DNA from: Atriophallophorus winterbourni
Taxonomy: Eukaryota > Platyhelminthes > Trematoda > Plagiorchiida > Microphallidae
Length of the DNA: 64,000 nt
Reading direction: 5' to 3'
Assembly (NCBI GenBank): GCA_013407085.1
Contig: JACCGJ010018819.1
Span: 1-64,000 of the forward strand
The translations under genes and the position numbers were made by a program. The notes under the pieces are model-generated. The model saw nothing but the letters and a program-made list of their open reading frames with translations. It was not told the origin of the DNA and made no database searches. Positions 44,450-55,249 of the stretch are shown here, piece by piece; positions within the stretch are counted from its first letter, which is position 1; each line of letters opens with the position of its first letter.

Positions 44450-46180
44450 GTGAAGTGGAATTTCAAAGGACTTACTTGATTGACATTTCGATAGCATGTT
44501 TGTATAAAAATTCGTAACTCAAATTTTTATGGTTGAAAAAGTAATCATCTCAACAAAAACCACAGGATGACGAGTAATATGGAGTAAAAACATATACATC
44601 CGATATTTGTTTGGGACAGTCACATAGCGCATGGTTTGTCATGTATTCTTCAAGATTCAAAGTGAAAACACTCATAATTGTTTCTTTCAAGGAACGCCAC
44701 AGTGTCACAGCAGTTTTTATTGTGTTTTGTGACCTAAACTACTAATCGTCTTATTAAAGTCAATTAGTTTGACTTTCAGAGCCGAGTTCCATGCGATAGA
44801 TTATTCAACGATTTCGCGCATTACATAGCGGGTCACTCGCTCCCAGTTTAGTCTAATGCTAATAAATACCTTGCTGTGGATCGAAAACAGCAGGATACCA
44901 TGGTAGTTGGATCAGAAACATAAGATTTCACCTTTTTCGGGAATCTCAATTTATCACACTTTTCCATTCAACTACGATAATATCACACCTCCAGATTCCC
45001 CAGAAGATTGGATAGAGTAGACCCCATAATGATTTAGTCATCAGCACTAAACATATTACCCGGGATGTATTCAGATTTTGGTTATTTACCATTTCTCTGT
45101 TGTGTTATAGACTTGTGGGTATTGTCATTAGTTGGTGGATTGCAGTCAGCCGGTACTGCTTTTTCTTCGGCAGGTTTTTGGTCAGATAGAGTTGAAGATG
45201 CTGTGTGTTCAATAGTGCTTTATTTAGCCGATAATATCACATTTATTTTATGAATGTATTCGTCTATACACACCTTCTTATAATATATTGCCAACACCAC
45301 CAAAATACATTAAATGATTATTGCAGCAATGTCGATCACTATCAACACTGAAATATTACGCTGATGCTTCAGGATGATGTTTTTAGGCAGAAACTATCGG
45401 GACTCGCTCACGGTTGTATTACTATATAAGAAAAAAATCATTTGCTTTCCTGTTGAAATGAGTGTATAAAGTTTGCGATTTAAATTCATACCAATATTGT
45501 TTATTTGAAAATTTGTCTATAATACCCGGGAGTTCAAGGTACGAAATGATATCATATAGATGAAGTGAAGGACAAAGTAAATTCCAAGATTGTTACGGTA
45601 TATTAATACAGATTAGTTTCAGTGAGAGGTGAAGGAGCGATAAAATGGTAACCAAGGTTTGGACTTAAAACCTCTGTTGAATAAGATACATACAACGAAC
45701 CAGGGTGTTTAAATAGATTTTCACAGAGGGATTACGGGTCATGTGTTTGGTGTGGCTATAAATCGCTTATCTGTTTTGTTGTACATATCAACTCCGGTTA
45801 CAAATCACTACCCATTTTAGTGTTTGTTATCATATTTGGGTTAAGACCACTAAGTACATTAGATGGAAGTTTTTAACAGGGAAACGGTGGTGAAACAAGA
45901 AGGTTTTGTGTCAGCCAATAGCAGTACACGAAAATTGAACTGAATGATCACACGCTAACTAGTTTTTAAATGCCTTTAAGTTGTGTGATTATTCGTTCAA
46001 ATACTGACCAATTACAAAGAATGCTTTAATGGAAATATGCGTTTTTCACAATGGATTATTCAATGGCATCTATCGCGAAACACTAAACATTCTTATAGAT
46101 GAATTGGTCCATGCTGATTCCTTATAGTAGGTACAGAACAAAATATTTACCAACTTTGAACTAAATTTCCCGCCTCGAAC
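44450..46180. other. Intron of the LIM gene
   Basis: AT-rich, no recognised repeat. The frame at 45065-45253 (+) has hydrophobic residues but no context and is taken as chance. Confidence 0.45.
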
Positions 46181-46184
46181 CTAC

Positions 46185-46220
46185 CTTCGTTTTCATTCTT
46201 TTTGCCGTTACTTTTTGAAT
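46185..46220 (-). CDS. LIM-domain gene, candidate 36-nt micro-exon
   Basis: Acceptor tcttttgtag and donor gaag|gtaggt frame a 36-nt exon that reads (x)SKSNGKKNENE and hands one base (G) to the next exon, forming D-K-S-N-V in the correct phase. The upstream phase is not yet matched by the LIM half-exon, so either an exon is missing or this micro-exon is wrong. Confidence 0.4.
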
Positions 46221-46427
46221 CTACAAAAGAAAAGCGTGTTTTTGTGGATCAGTCGCTTAGGAATACAGCTGACATGCAACCGAACAAATAAAAGGTCTCA
46301 TGCAGAAATAGAAATATATTTCGCTCGAAACAAGGGTGCATGCTGTTCAGACGAATATTGCACCAAATGCTGTTCACATTCAAAGTTTAATCCTTCATCA
46401 GTTTGCAACTCCTTCTATGCAAGTGAC

Positions 46428-46488
46428 ATCGAAATCGAAATGAGCGGCACACGACCAAATCCCTTTTTGACAAACGGCAGTGCGGTTT
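46428..46488 (-). CDS. LIM-domain gene, second zinc finger of the LIM domain
   Basis: Acceptor ttcacaatttcag, in perfect phase with the previous exon (AC|A = Thr). It reads TNRTAVCQKGIWSCAAHFDF. Counting from the last Cys of the preceding exon, 17 residues lead to C-A-A-H, matching the LIM rule C-x2-C-x17-H-x2-C-x2-C-x2-C-x16-20-C-x2-H/C/D. The donor is uncertain (gat|gtcact, or gga|gttgca 18 nt further), so the low coordinate may be 46410. Confidence 0.6.
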
Positions 46489-46773
46489 CTGAAATTGTGA
46501 ACATTATTATGGCTGAAGCGATTGGATGACTATTCAGAGATTTTGCGTGATAATATTTGAATAAAAGACATAACAATTAAAGGTTTCCGTGATATTTAGG
46601 ATACGATTAGACAAAATAAACAGATAATATGCGAAAGGATAAATTGTAACAGCACTTGAAACGTTTTGTGGCCGTATAGCTTGGTAACTGGCTCCGGTGA
46701 TGTACAAGTTGATACTCATATGCCATATCACATACTTCATACCACGTTATCAAGAAGATTAAGATGAAAGTCC

Positions 46774-46779
<6 letters not shown>

Positions 46780-46803
<24 letters not shown>
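46780..46803. repeat. (TA)n microsatellite
   Basis: About 12 units of TA in an intron of the LIM gene. Confidence 0.95.
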
Positions 46804-46808
<5 letters not shown>

Positions 46809-47469
46809 AAAATTTGTGAGATTATTGTGTATCGCAAGGTAAAAATTTTGCTTCCTGTTGAGACTATGTCTGGCAATAGATGCAGTGCAGTGCCAGTGCT
46901 TGTTGGAATATTTCACAATAGTCCAATAATAGCTTATACCCCAATTCTATGTGCATCGACAATCATCTACTATTACTTCCGTCTACGTCTTAGACTACGA
47001 ATTATTGGCTCTGAGTTGGGTGATAATTTAGCCATAATACTGTCATTGGAGGATTGCGAAATATTCCAGTCATTGGTGCTGCAAAGCACCAATTGTGAAA
47101 GATTAGTTCACACATGAATATAAATTTAAAGGCGCAAATAAGGATTTATCCTAGACTTTCCAAACAATTTGGCGAGGCATTTAGATGTGCGATAAGAGCC
47201 CGTGTTAATTGACTCTTGATGCCAGCAGATAGGTTCATATTCGGCTCCCCGATTAGATCATTGCATTGTCATCACTCGACGGGGATGAAATCTCCTTAAT
47301 ATGGCACTCGGTGCTGCGACGGACAACTATTAATTAAAACTAAATTCTGCGCAGTTTTTATTTTATTTAATTCTATCATCTGTTGATAGCTTTATGCACA
47401 ATTGTCAAACGTGTAGCAGGGCATGTGTGAACCACAGCGACAATTGACCGTGATAGATTTCACGCAGTG

Positions 47470-47700
47470 CTGTGTGAATAGGCTGACTGAACTTGTCTTG
47501 GTCTACACCCCTAGGATTTCAATAAGCTGTTTAGTGAGACGACCAATTGGGGTTGGTGGTTAGAGTGCTACTTAATGACGTTCCCTGTTCTGACTAATAC
47601 CCTCGGTTTGACGAAGTTACTGTGTCAGAAATATTACGTTACCCCAAACCTGCTCAAACCGATTGTTTTTCAAATTTCGTTTTCATGTAAATAATTTTCG
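47470..47700 (+). repeat. Repeat family Q, copy 2
   Basis: tcaataagctgtttagtgag, ttccctgttctgactaatac, ggtttgacgaagttactg and attacgttacccc correspond in order to 41.88-42.01 kb. The hammerhead-like core has degenerated to TTGACGA. Confidence 0.65.
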
Positions 47701-48442
47701 TTAATGCTGAAGGATCATATTGTTGGAATGATCATTTATATCGCTCAAATGTACATTATTTACCTGACAATCGCAAAACCTGATGTCCTGCTCAGCTGGA
47801 ATTATAAAATCATGGAGATTCACTCCGCATTAAAAGTGATTGTATGTTGCGCTACACACTTAAGTGGTGACACATGGGATATGTTTTAAGGAAGGCACGT
47901 GCAAAAATGATGAAAGGTTAAAAATCCGTACTTGCGTGCACGCCCATCCCACACCCCGCGACCGGTTTCCTGCTTTAATTGATCCGATACATGTTCAACG
48001 GATTCCGGTCTAGTTACTGTGATTTCTACCTAAAAATTTCCTTATCAACCGTCGCGGTTAGCATAAGAAGATGTTTGCTTGCTGATGCTTAATTTGCTTA
48101 TCTTTATTGCCACAACCTGGCGTGAAGAATTGGTCAGTATATGGTGGCTGACATTTTAGCTATTCTCGACTATTCAAGTGACCTTGACGAATTAAGGCAG
48201 CAAATCTTGTGAACAAATGGTGAACCAATGGGACCTTGAACATTTTTATTCTACCCGCATTATTAGGTAATTGGGATAGGCCTAAATTACCAGACCATAA
48301 AATGTTTAGCGTTTAAATACAAACTGGTTGATGCTCAAACAGAACGCTTCGGCGCCGATACTGTGACCAACAGAGTGACGTATTGTTTCAACATGATTAC
48401 AAAGTTCCAGAGAAATGCCATTTCTTTTCATAAAAAACTCAC

Positions 48443-48594
48443 GTTAAACACTCTCCACAATTGGCACATAAAAAGCAGCTCCGATGTACCACCCGACCGA
48501 CAAGATTGTAACGGTCGTTTTTGTGTACGGGTTGCAGACACGTATCGCAATAGCCATTCCTGCTCGGATCGTAAGCTTGAAGTCGCGTTAGAAT
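48443..48594 (-). CDS. LIM-domain gene, first zinc finger of the LIM domain
   Basis: Acceptor gtttttactcag, donor ttaac|gtgagt, phase 0 in and two bases out. It encodes ILTRLQAYDPSRNGYCDTCL, then QPVHKNDRYNLVGRVVHRSC and FLCANCGECLT. Spacing is C-x2-C-x17-H-x2-C-x2-C-x2-C, exactly the first module and linker of a LIM domain, a protein-protein interaction zinc finger common in actin-associated proteins. Strong call. Confidence 0.9.
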
Positions 48595-49241
48595 CTGAGT
48601 AAAAACAATTATACATAAAATGTAACAGAAACTGCACCTGAACATCAGTATTCATGTCTGCAAATTAAGTATCTATCTATATAACTATATATATCTATCT
48701 ATTGTCTGTCAGAATATACTCCAAAAGAGGCGTTTATTATTTGACCAAACTGTTCAATTTCGTGTCCGAACCCATAACCATGAACAAAAATGCATGCAAA
48801 TGATAATTTCTGTTCAAGGTGTTTATTATATGATATACTTTCAAAAATTTAAGTATATCTTCCACTATTGCATTTTTTGATATCTCTTCTCAAAATCATA
48901 TAAATTTTGAATCAAAAACTGTTGACAACGTAAAGCGATGACAATGCACATCAAAAAGTTTCTTTAAGATCTGGACGAATTCAGGGTCAATAGGTTTTCT
49001 AATTTCGACGACTTTTAGAGGTTCAGAAGTGTAGACATTTTTATTACCATTTTACCGTATAAAAATATGCTTTGTAGGGTTTATTAGACCGACAGTGTAT
49101 TCAACATCACTGCTTCAATTCAATTGTTTGGCACATCTCATCCCGAAAGATTCTAGTAAAGCGATAGCAATGTTAGGCACTCCATTTTGCTGATAATGGA
49201 TTTCATTTTCATAGTTTTATTTACTACTTGACATAGCCGAC

Positions 49242-49284
49242 TGTTTTAGAATATATATATATATATATATATATATTCTAAAAC
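49242..49284. repeat. Perfect palindrome around a (TA)n run
   Basis: gttttagaa, then about 12 TA units, then ttctaaaac: the unique flanks are exact reverse complements, making a cruciform-prone palindrome of about 42 nt. Confidence 0.85.
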
Positions 49285-49384
49285 ATATATGGTTGTTCAC
49301 TTTCTATACAATCGCACTTTATCAAACACATACACCAGATTTACTTAACAAATAGTTGAACTAAAGGAAGAAAACCTACCTTGT

Positions 49385-49385
<1 letters not shown>

Positions 49386-49434
<49 letters not shown>
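49386..49434. repeat. (TA)n microsatellite
   Basis: About 24 TA units. The length is likely to vary between individuals or be mis-assembled. Confidence 0.95.
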
Positions 49435-49438
<4 letters not shown>

Positions 49439-50069
49439 GAGTGATCTATTCGCGTTACAATAATGCAACTGATTAACGGCTCTATGTTGGAATCTAAACC
49501 TCTGGATTTCGACAATTTAGTCTGCATTAAGTTGTTCATATGCTGAATATATGATGTTGTTACATATAGAGCAATTTTCTAGCATTTTATTTGTCGCAAT
49601 ATCTACCGATAGACACTGACAATTCGGTAGAACATCATTTTTCGGAAGTGATATAGGTTCAACTTGATCGCGATAGTAAAATATGTCCATCTCTACACAA
49701 AGTCATTTTCTCAATATCTCTCCCTCCTGATTGACTGCCACGCGTTGATATATTTATACAAATCACATTTGATATGCAACCACTGGGATACAGCAAATAC
49801 AATATTTCTTGACGTCATTAATTTGTCGCACAGGCAAACGACAATCAGCAACTTGTTTTCGTGAGATGTCAACACGCCAAGTTCCTTTCCACTTTCGCTG
49901 CTTTGTAGGAGCAAGCTTCCATGTTCACAATAACATACATAATTCTCAACTAGATTTGAAGTATATGAAAAGATTTGTTCCACAAATACGATGCAATTTT
50001 AAATTAGATGTAGCACATTCCATTTTTTCTGCGAGTACCAATACCAACCGTGTAAAGTTTTAGTGGAAT

Positions 50070-50160
50070 ACCAAAGTAATGTGGTGCTCACATCCCCCGC
50101 ACCTACACACCACTACCGGGGTCCGGCTGTTTGCCGTCATGAGGTGGAGACAGTAAGATT
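50070..50160 (-). repeat. Family P, inverted copy
   Basis: Minus-oriented copy facing the plus copy at 50214. Its hammerhead-like core (50108-50149) is degraded: CTGATGA became CTCATGA and GAAACC became GACCCC. Confidence 0.75.
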
Positions 50161-50213
50161 AGTTACAGTGAGCCCTGAAACAATGGATAAGTGGTAAACA
50201 AAGTTACAGTTGA

Positions 50214-50450
50214 ATGCCTAATTTTACTGTCTCCACCTGATGACGGCAAACAGCCAGAAACCGGTAGAGGTGTGTACGTGCGGGGTGTGTGAGCAACACA
50301 TTACTTTGGTCATCCATAAGCGCCATGAATGCTTGACCAGGAATCACTATGCGATTCTGTATTTGAACACTGTGGTTCGTGGTACGAACCCTATGTAACA
50401 GTGGCATTCAAGTATAACTTTGTTTTCGTGGAATACTTACATTGGGTCTT
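50214..50450 (+). repeat. Family P, longest copy
   Basis: Includes the hammerhead-like block and extends through gtgagcaacacattactttgg, catgaatgcttgaccagg and cagtggcattcaagtataac, parallel to 38.25-38.37 kb. Together with the copy at 50070 it forms an inverted pair with a spacer of about 50 nt. Confidence 0.75.
50231..50272 (+). ncRNA. Hammerhead-like motif in family P, copy 2
   Basis: CTCCAC, CTGATGA, stem II GGC/GCC, GAAA and stem III ACC/GGT as in the 28.8-kb copy. Here the downstream stem I strand is GAGGTG, giving one mismatch. Confidence 0.5.
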
Positions 50451-51628
50451 TCCATTTGACCCGGCGAAATCGGAGTTTCACCTGTCATTCTCCAGCCGGT
50501 ATTTCTCTCAAAATCCAGATCCTCGACCTTGTCAATATTGTGGGAAAAAAGTTATAGACAACTCAAAACGGAATGAGAATTAGAATTTGGAGGTAAAATG
50601 AGAACTTAAAACAGTAAATATGAAACATTTGTCTAATTCATCTATCACCAACAGTCCAAAACCAGTTCTGAATTGCTGATAGACTTTAGCTGTAGATCAC
50701 GGAATATATGAAATTAAAATGGATAAAACAATCCCATTCAACTAAACCCTTCATAATTTAGCCGCATTTTTCATTTCGCGATTACTTAAAGATACACTAA
50801 TCGACTTTGAAGCGTGTTATTCTTGCCATCAATGGTAAATGTCAACGAATTGAGGAGAAAATTAACGAATCGTACTCTCGGTGTTTTCTCAAATAAATTC
50901 GAAACCGCCAATCATTTTTGAGGCATCCAGATAAACACAATATCATGTCCAACTTTAATTTGTATCGAACGTTTATATTAATGTCGAAATTGAGGTCTAA
51001 TATCTCAATGTTTTCAAGCTAGGATGTTTTGTTTATTTTGAACAACTTGATGGATAAATAGAGTGTGTTTCCCCTTGATTCTACCCAACAAGCATCAGCA
51101 AGCTTGACACCAGTTGCATAAAATCGATCTAAAATGGAATTTTGGTTGATGCTCAATTTGACATTCGTGTTTTTAAGCCAATTTATCATTAGAGCGAAAT
51201 CATCTTTGATGCGGCTGCTGGATTCGTTTGGCCAATTCAACTCATTTTGATCACGAGAACCCAAAATTTACATGCGGGTATGATGTAATGAATTAATTTG
51301 ATCCATTTTGAATTCCCACTCTTTCTCCTCATTGCATTTGTGTGCATTCGATTGAAGATTATTAGTTGTACCATGCGTATTGAACAGTGACTTGAAACGG
51401 TAACATTATGCACTGTTAACATACTGATATATCTGGGAACGATTAAACAATAATCCATTTTCTGCTCATTAGGAGATACAATATTTTTTTCTTGGTATGA
51501 TTAAATAGAAGTAAAAGAGTTCGGTTGGATTTCAATTAACCATTTTGGGTGGATATTGAACTCGGAAAATCTACCTGTCGTGTGTTTTATGATTAAATAT
51601 ATATTTTCAGTATATAGAAATAGCTTAC

Positions 51629-52038
51629 TTCAGCTTTGACGAGCATGGGGGATATACTATCTTGCAATGTGGAAGACGTCGAACGTTGGATATCCAAGCC
51701 GAATCCTTCGAATTGGTTGTTCGGTTCCGGGCTATTTGGGATTTCTTCTGGTGGGATAACCAACGGGCTTTGGCTGAATATTCGTGAACTATTTGTTGAA
51801 ATAATCGGGAGACTGATCTCCGGTGGTTGTTCGGTCGACTGCTTCTTCTTAGATCGAGAGCGAGAACGTTTGAGAGACAATTTGCCCATGGCCGCTCGAA
51901 ACATTCCACGACCTCTTGACCTCGAACGACATCGTCGGGATTTAGGCTCCTCGGGTTGCTGGTTGTCTGGGACCGATAAGTCAGGTTCACTTTTGTGTCT
52001 TTTCTTCGATTTCCTTCTGGTTTTACGCGGTGTGCTCG
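51629..52038 (-). CDS. LIM-domain gene, SR-rich basic exon
   Basis: Donor gctgaa|gtaagc, phase 0, joining the first LIM half-exon in frame. The acceptor is probably ccatattgctaaag, entering with two bases of a codon (410 nt). It encodes STPRKTRRKSKKRHKSEPDL, then KSRRCRSRSRGRGMFRAAMG, KLSLKRSRSRSKKKQSTEQP and a Ser/Pro/Asn-rich end with SPMLVKAE. It is strongly basic and probably disordered, with nuclear-localisation-like stretches. The frame upstream of the acceptor stays open to 52069, so the exon start is an inference. Confidence 0.75.
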
Positions 52039-52044
52039 CTTTAG

Positions 52045-53220
52045 CAATATGGGGAGCGCATGCAAGCAATAAGCAAACTCGTTAAACGCATGCGCAAGTA
52101 CATGCATCGCATTTCAGACGAACAAGGGCATTTAAATTCATTCATCTTTCTGAGAATTTTTTATATTAAACATGCTCAGTGTTATTATTCAAGTAATCCA
52201 AGTTTTTCAATGTAATAAACATTTAAAATTTTGACTGAAAATTTCCATTTGTCCGAACAAAACACGATTCCTATGAAGAAACCCCTTTTCGTTATTTTAC
52301 GTCATTACTATGTATACACCGAAAAAGAATCGGTTTAATATAAAACCTTAAGTTTCAAGGATTTATTGTGGCAAAACAAATAAGTCGATGCCATATGTTA
52401 TTGCTGAAGTTGAGTGTTCGGTTGATGTTGATGCTGGCTAAGTCAGAACGATAACGAAATAGTCGTCTCTGGGCAGATAAGCTCAGTCTAAATATTTTGA
52501 TTGCGATCTCCTCATCTGCGATCAAAATATACCAGCGAAGTGTTTAATCTACACGTTCATTGGAATCCTGAGAACACATAGTCAGGTTTGACTCGGTAGC
52601 CCATGCCGAACGGTTTACCTTTCTAAGACAAATTTTGTTCTAAGAATACTAATGCTTTGTATCTACAGTTTCAAACAGCTGCACACATATTCATATGGGA
52701 TGATAGAAGAATGAATAGTTGAAATTACACACATTTTCATCAATCTACTTCTCCTGCTTTAAGATAAATGTTTATTTTATACCATAAATTGTTTTTTCGA
52801 AGTAAAGTGAAAATCAGACTACATCTAATAAGTGCTTGATAAAAAATCATAAATTGTTTGGTAGAATTAGAATGTATGTTCAAGGCTTCGTCTTTTAAAT
52901 ATTATAGCGTTGATTATGCTGTAGAGTAGTTTCATGGAACCAGCATTAAAAGATTCTAACTAGTCTGCAACGGTTTTAAAACCATGCGCATGTTTATCGC
53001 AAATAGGATTATTTCGCAAAGTTTACATCAGTTTGTTTAACTACCAAAAGTGCTCAATTCCTTATGTTTCAACTGAGGTATTTTGTCACTCATATACTTT
53101 CGCCAATTAATCGTGCAGACAATAATTATACAAGATATTAAAAAGTTTGAATACGTAAACACATCCTTGTATGCAAGTATGACATATCAGACGAAATGTA
53201 AGAAAATATAGAAGCCTTAA
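52045..53220. other. Intron-like stretch
   Basis: AT-rich; no repeat, exon or motif recognised. Confidence 0.4.
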
Positions 53221-53225
53221 ATCCT

Positions 53226-53735
53226 GTGATCAATGCTTTCATTACACGTGGGCAAAACGCGAGATTTATGACTTGTGGTAGCAAAAGCATATATCAGTGT
53301 TGTGCAGTAGGCAGAGTAAAAATTCGAAAAGTAATAATTGTTAACATTCGGGTTAGTTTATGCGTTGTGGTTAACAAAATCACAAGCGTGGAAACCGTTA
53401 CATTAACGGCAGCCGTTCTGCATGCACTCAACAGCAAGACAAAAATATGCCAACAATTTAACTTACCAAGCGAAGTAACCATCTTGTTAGTATCCTGTAT
53501 AGATGAACAAAATCAAAGAAAGCGTTTAAACGTAATGTTGTTTATACAACCTGCTACCGGATATACTGATAATGTGTTACTCAAAACGTTGGTCAGTAGT
53601 ATAATCAAATTCAGAATCACCGCCAGAGAATCAAAATCGCTGGAACTTATTCAATTTAGAATCAATCGTCAATTAGTATCTTTCAAAATTTATTTAACCT
53701 TGACCCCAAAAATTTCTCCAGTTTCATATATGTGA
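53226..53735 (+). other. Unrecognised 169-codon open frame
   Basis: Long for this AT-rich region and rich in Val, Ile and Asn, with VSLCVVVNKITSVETVTLTA and TGYTDNVLLKTLVSSIIKF. The first codon is a TTG-type non-ATG start. No family, splice signals or repeats are recognised. It ends immediately before repeat family Q (copy 3), so it could be a decayed upstream part of the same mobile element, or chance. Confidence 0.2.
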
Positions 53736-53739
53736 GCCA

Positions 53740-54010
53740 TAGTGTTAGCCGACCTTGACCGTGTTCACTTGTATCAGGTTGATGAGAATACACATATTAT
53801 TAGACAAAACCTGATTATGCCTACATGACTTGACACCCCCTAGGCTTGCTATAGGCTATTCAGTTAGGTAGGAAGAAAGGTAAGGTAAGGTAGAAAACGT
53901 ATATACAGGTTGGAATGGTACTTAGTCATGTTCCCTGTCATGACTATCACCTTTAGTGTGAAGAAGCTTCCTGTCGTCAGTGAAACGTTACCCGAAATCT
54001 GCTGTAGCCG
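53740..54010 (+). repeat. Repeat family Q, copy 3
   Basis: gaccttgaccgtgttcactt, aggctattcagttaggt, tcatgttccctgtcatgact, then aagaagcttcctgtcgtcag and tgaaacgttaccc. It preserves the GAAACGTT part of the hammerhead-like core, but the first part is changed from CTGATGA to GTGAAGA. Confidence 0.7.
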
Positions 54011-54014
54011 ACTG

Positions 54015-54845
54015 GATGCAAAATTATTTCTATCATAAATACACGATCGGTCCAAACATATTTCAATCAATTAAAAAAGAACCAGTACAAAAAGCGAGAG
54101 AGAAGAACTTTGAAACATTGTGGACCTTGAATCAGGGCTTGTTTTTCGTTCACTTTCTAGGGAAGTTAATCCAACTAATTCTGCTCGACGGTTATTGCTT
54201 TAATAATTTATGAATTTAGTGAACACTAACGACATTAAATTGAATTGATTCAACTTGAATATTTATGCCCGAGATAAAGAAATATTTGGATTTAAGAGCC
54301 TGAATGTAAGACATAGAATAGTTGCACTTGTTTGCAGGAAAAGGGGTTACAATAGCCGTGAGAATGCCCAAAAACCGATGAATTGACGTAAAACTTATAA
54401 CTGTTTAATATCAACTGACTTCGTTTTATACACGAAATTGTGCCCTTTACACTATGGTCTTATATCACATTAATATTTACACCTCTATAACACTTGTTAC
54501 ATCTGAAACATCTTTTTATTAGTTCACTTAAACTGGATCAGCGCGAAATTTCTTAGTAAAATCAAGTTGCATCAACAATACTTTTCGTTTGGGAAAACTG
54601 GGAGATCTAAAATAATATTTTCTCTCGCTCGCTTTGTAGACGCATATTTTTCCTTATGCAGAATTTTCGGTAAAAGTACACAACTGGTTGATTCGATTAT
54701 AGGAACCATGTTTTTAAGAATAAGAAGAAAGAAGAAAAATGGCTTTATTCGAGTACACGAATTTTCAGCGATACAATTAATTCGACCACACGTAATAAAA
54801 TGTACATATTTTAAAAAAAAAGACATGTCAAATAAGGATGATCCC
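54015..54845. other. No recognised gene
   Basis: AT-rich sequence; overlapping open frames at 54567-54890 are two-strand shadows. Confidence 0.35.
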
Positions 54846-54849
54846 ACTC

Positions 54850-55240
54850 CAGTTATTATACTGTCAGTTTCTTCCTCAAATCGAGAATAACTTTTGTATG
54901 ATCAACCAAATATCGAACCAGGTAAAGAATAAAAGAATTTTTGAATTTCTCAGTTCTTGCATACGGGACGATATGTTGACTACGCGTAGCTGGAAACGAT
55001 CTGCAAGCCATAAGGACCTCATGCAGTGGGTGTGCATTATCAGACGATATGACTCTGACCAATCTGTCACATTCACGAAAGTGGCGTTCAATAAAAATTG
55101 TTTCTGTGTGTCTGACAGAGAGAGTAGTTATACCATCAGCTTTCGATATAAGGGACATATCTGTCTTGCCATGAGAATAAGATACCTGAATATTTTTTGA
55201 GAAGGCAGATTGGGATGACTGCTTCAACAAATCTTGTATA
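54850..55240 (-). mobile_element. LINE fragment, C-terminal end of RT protein
   Basis: The minus-strand frame 54856-55230 reads ADGITTLSVRHTETIFIERH, ECDRLVRVISSDNAHPLHEV, then LPATRSQHIVPYARTEKFKN (first residue approximate) and SFILYLVRYLVD. This matches the C-terminal tail of non-LTR elements (N/D-x-x-H-P-L-x...R-S-x...I-P-x-A-R-T-E-R/K-F-x-x-S-F). The open frame on the opposite strand is its shadow. Confidence 0.65.
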
Positions 55241-55249
55241 GCTCGTCTG

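Larger units (their letters stand above)
48660..51620. other. Intron of the LIM gene with repeats
   Basis: About 3 kb: TA microsatellites (49252-49275 and 49386-49434), the two inverted family P copies at 50.07-50.45 kb, and AT-rich sequence. Frames on both strands at 49711-50063 and 51019-51458 show no motif. Confidence 0.5.

Noticed and set aside
46300..46420. Alternative second LIM half reading LNFECEQH on the minus strand
   Set aside because: Residue spacing nearly fits, but every possible acceptor is phase 0 while the preceding exon needs one base; the exon at 46428-46488 fits in phase and spacing.
46215..46529. Cysteine-containing plus-strand ORF (CCSDEYCTKCC)
   Set aside because: The opposite strand reads as the second half of a LIM finger in correct phase, which explains the Cys/His-like pattern better; no plus-strand start or splice context.
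51636..52085. 149-codon plus-strand ORF
   Set aside because: Antisense shadow of the SR-rich exon, whose donor joins a LIM exon in phase.
54838..55200. 120-codon plus-strand ORF
   Set aside because: Antisense shadow of a recognisable LINE C-terminal tail on the minus strand.
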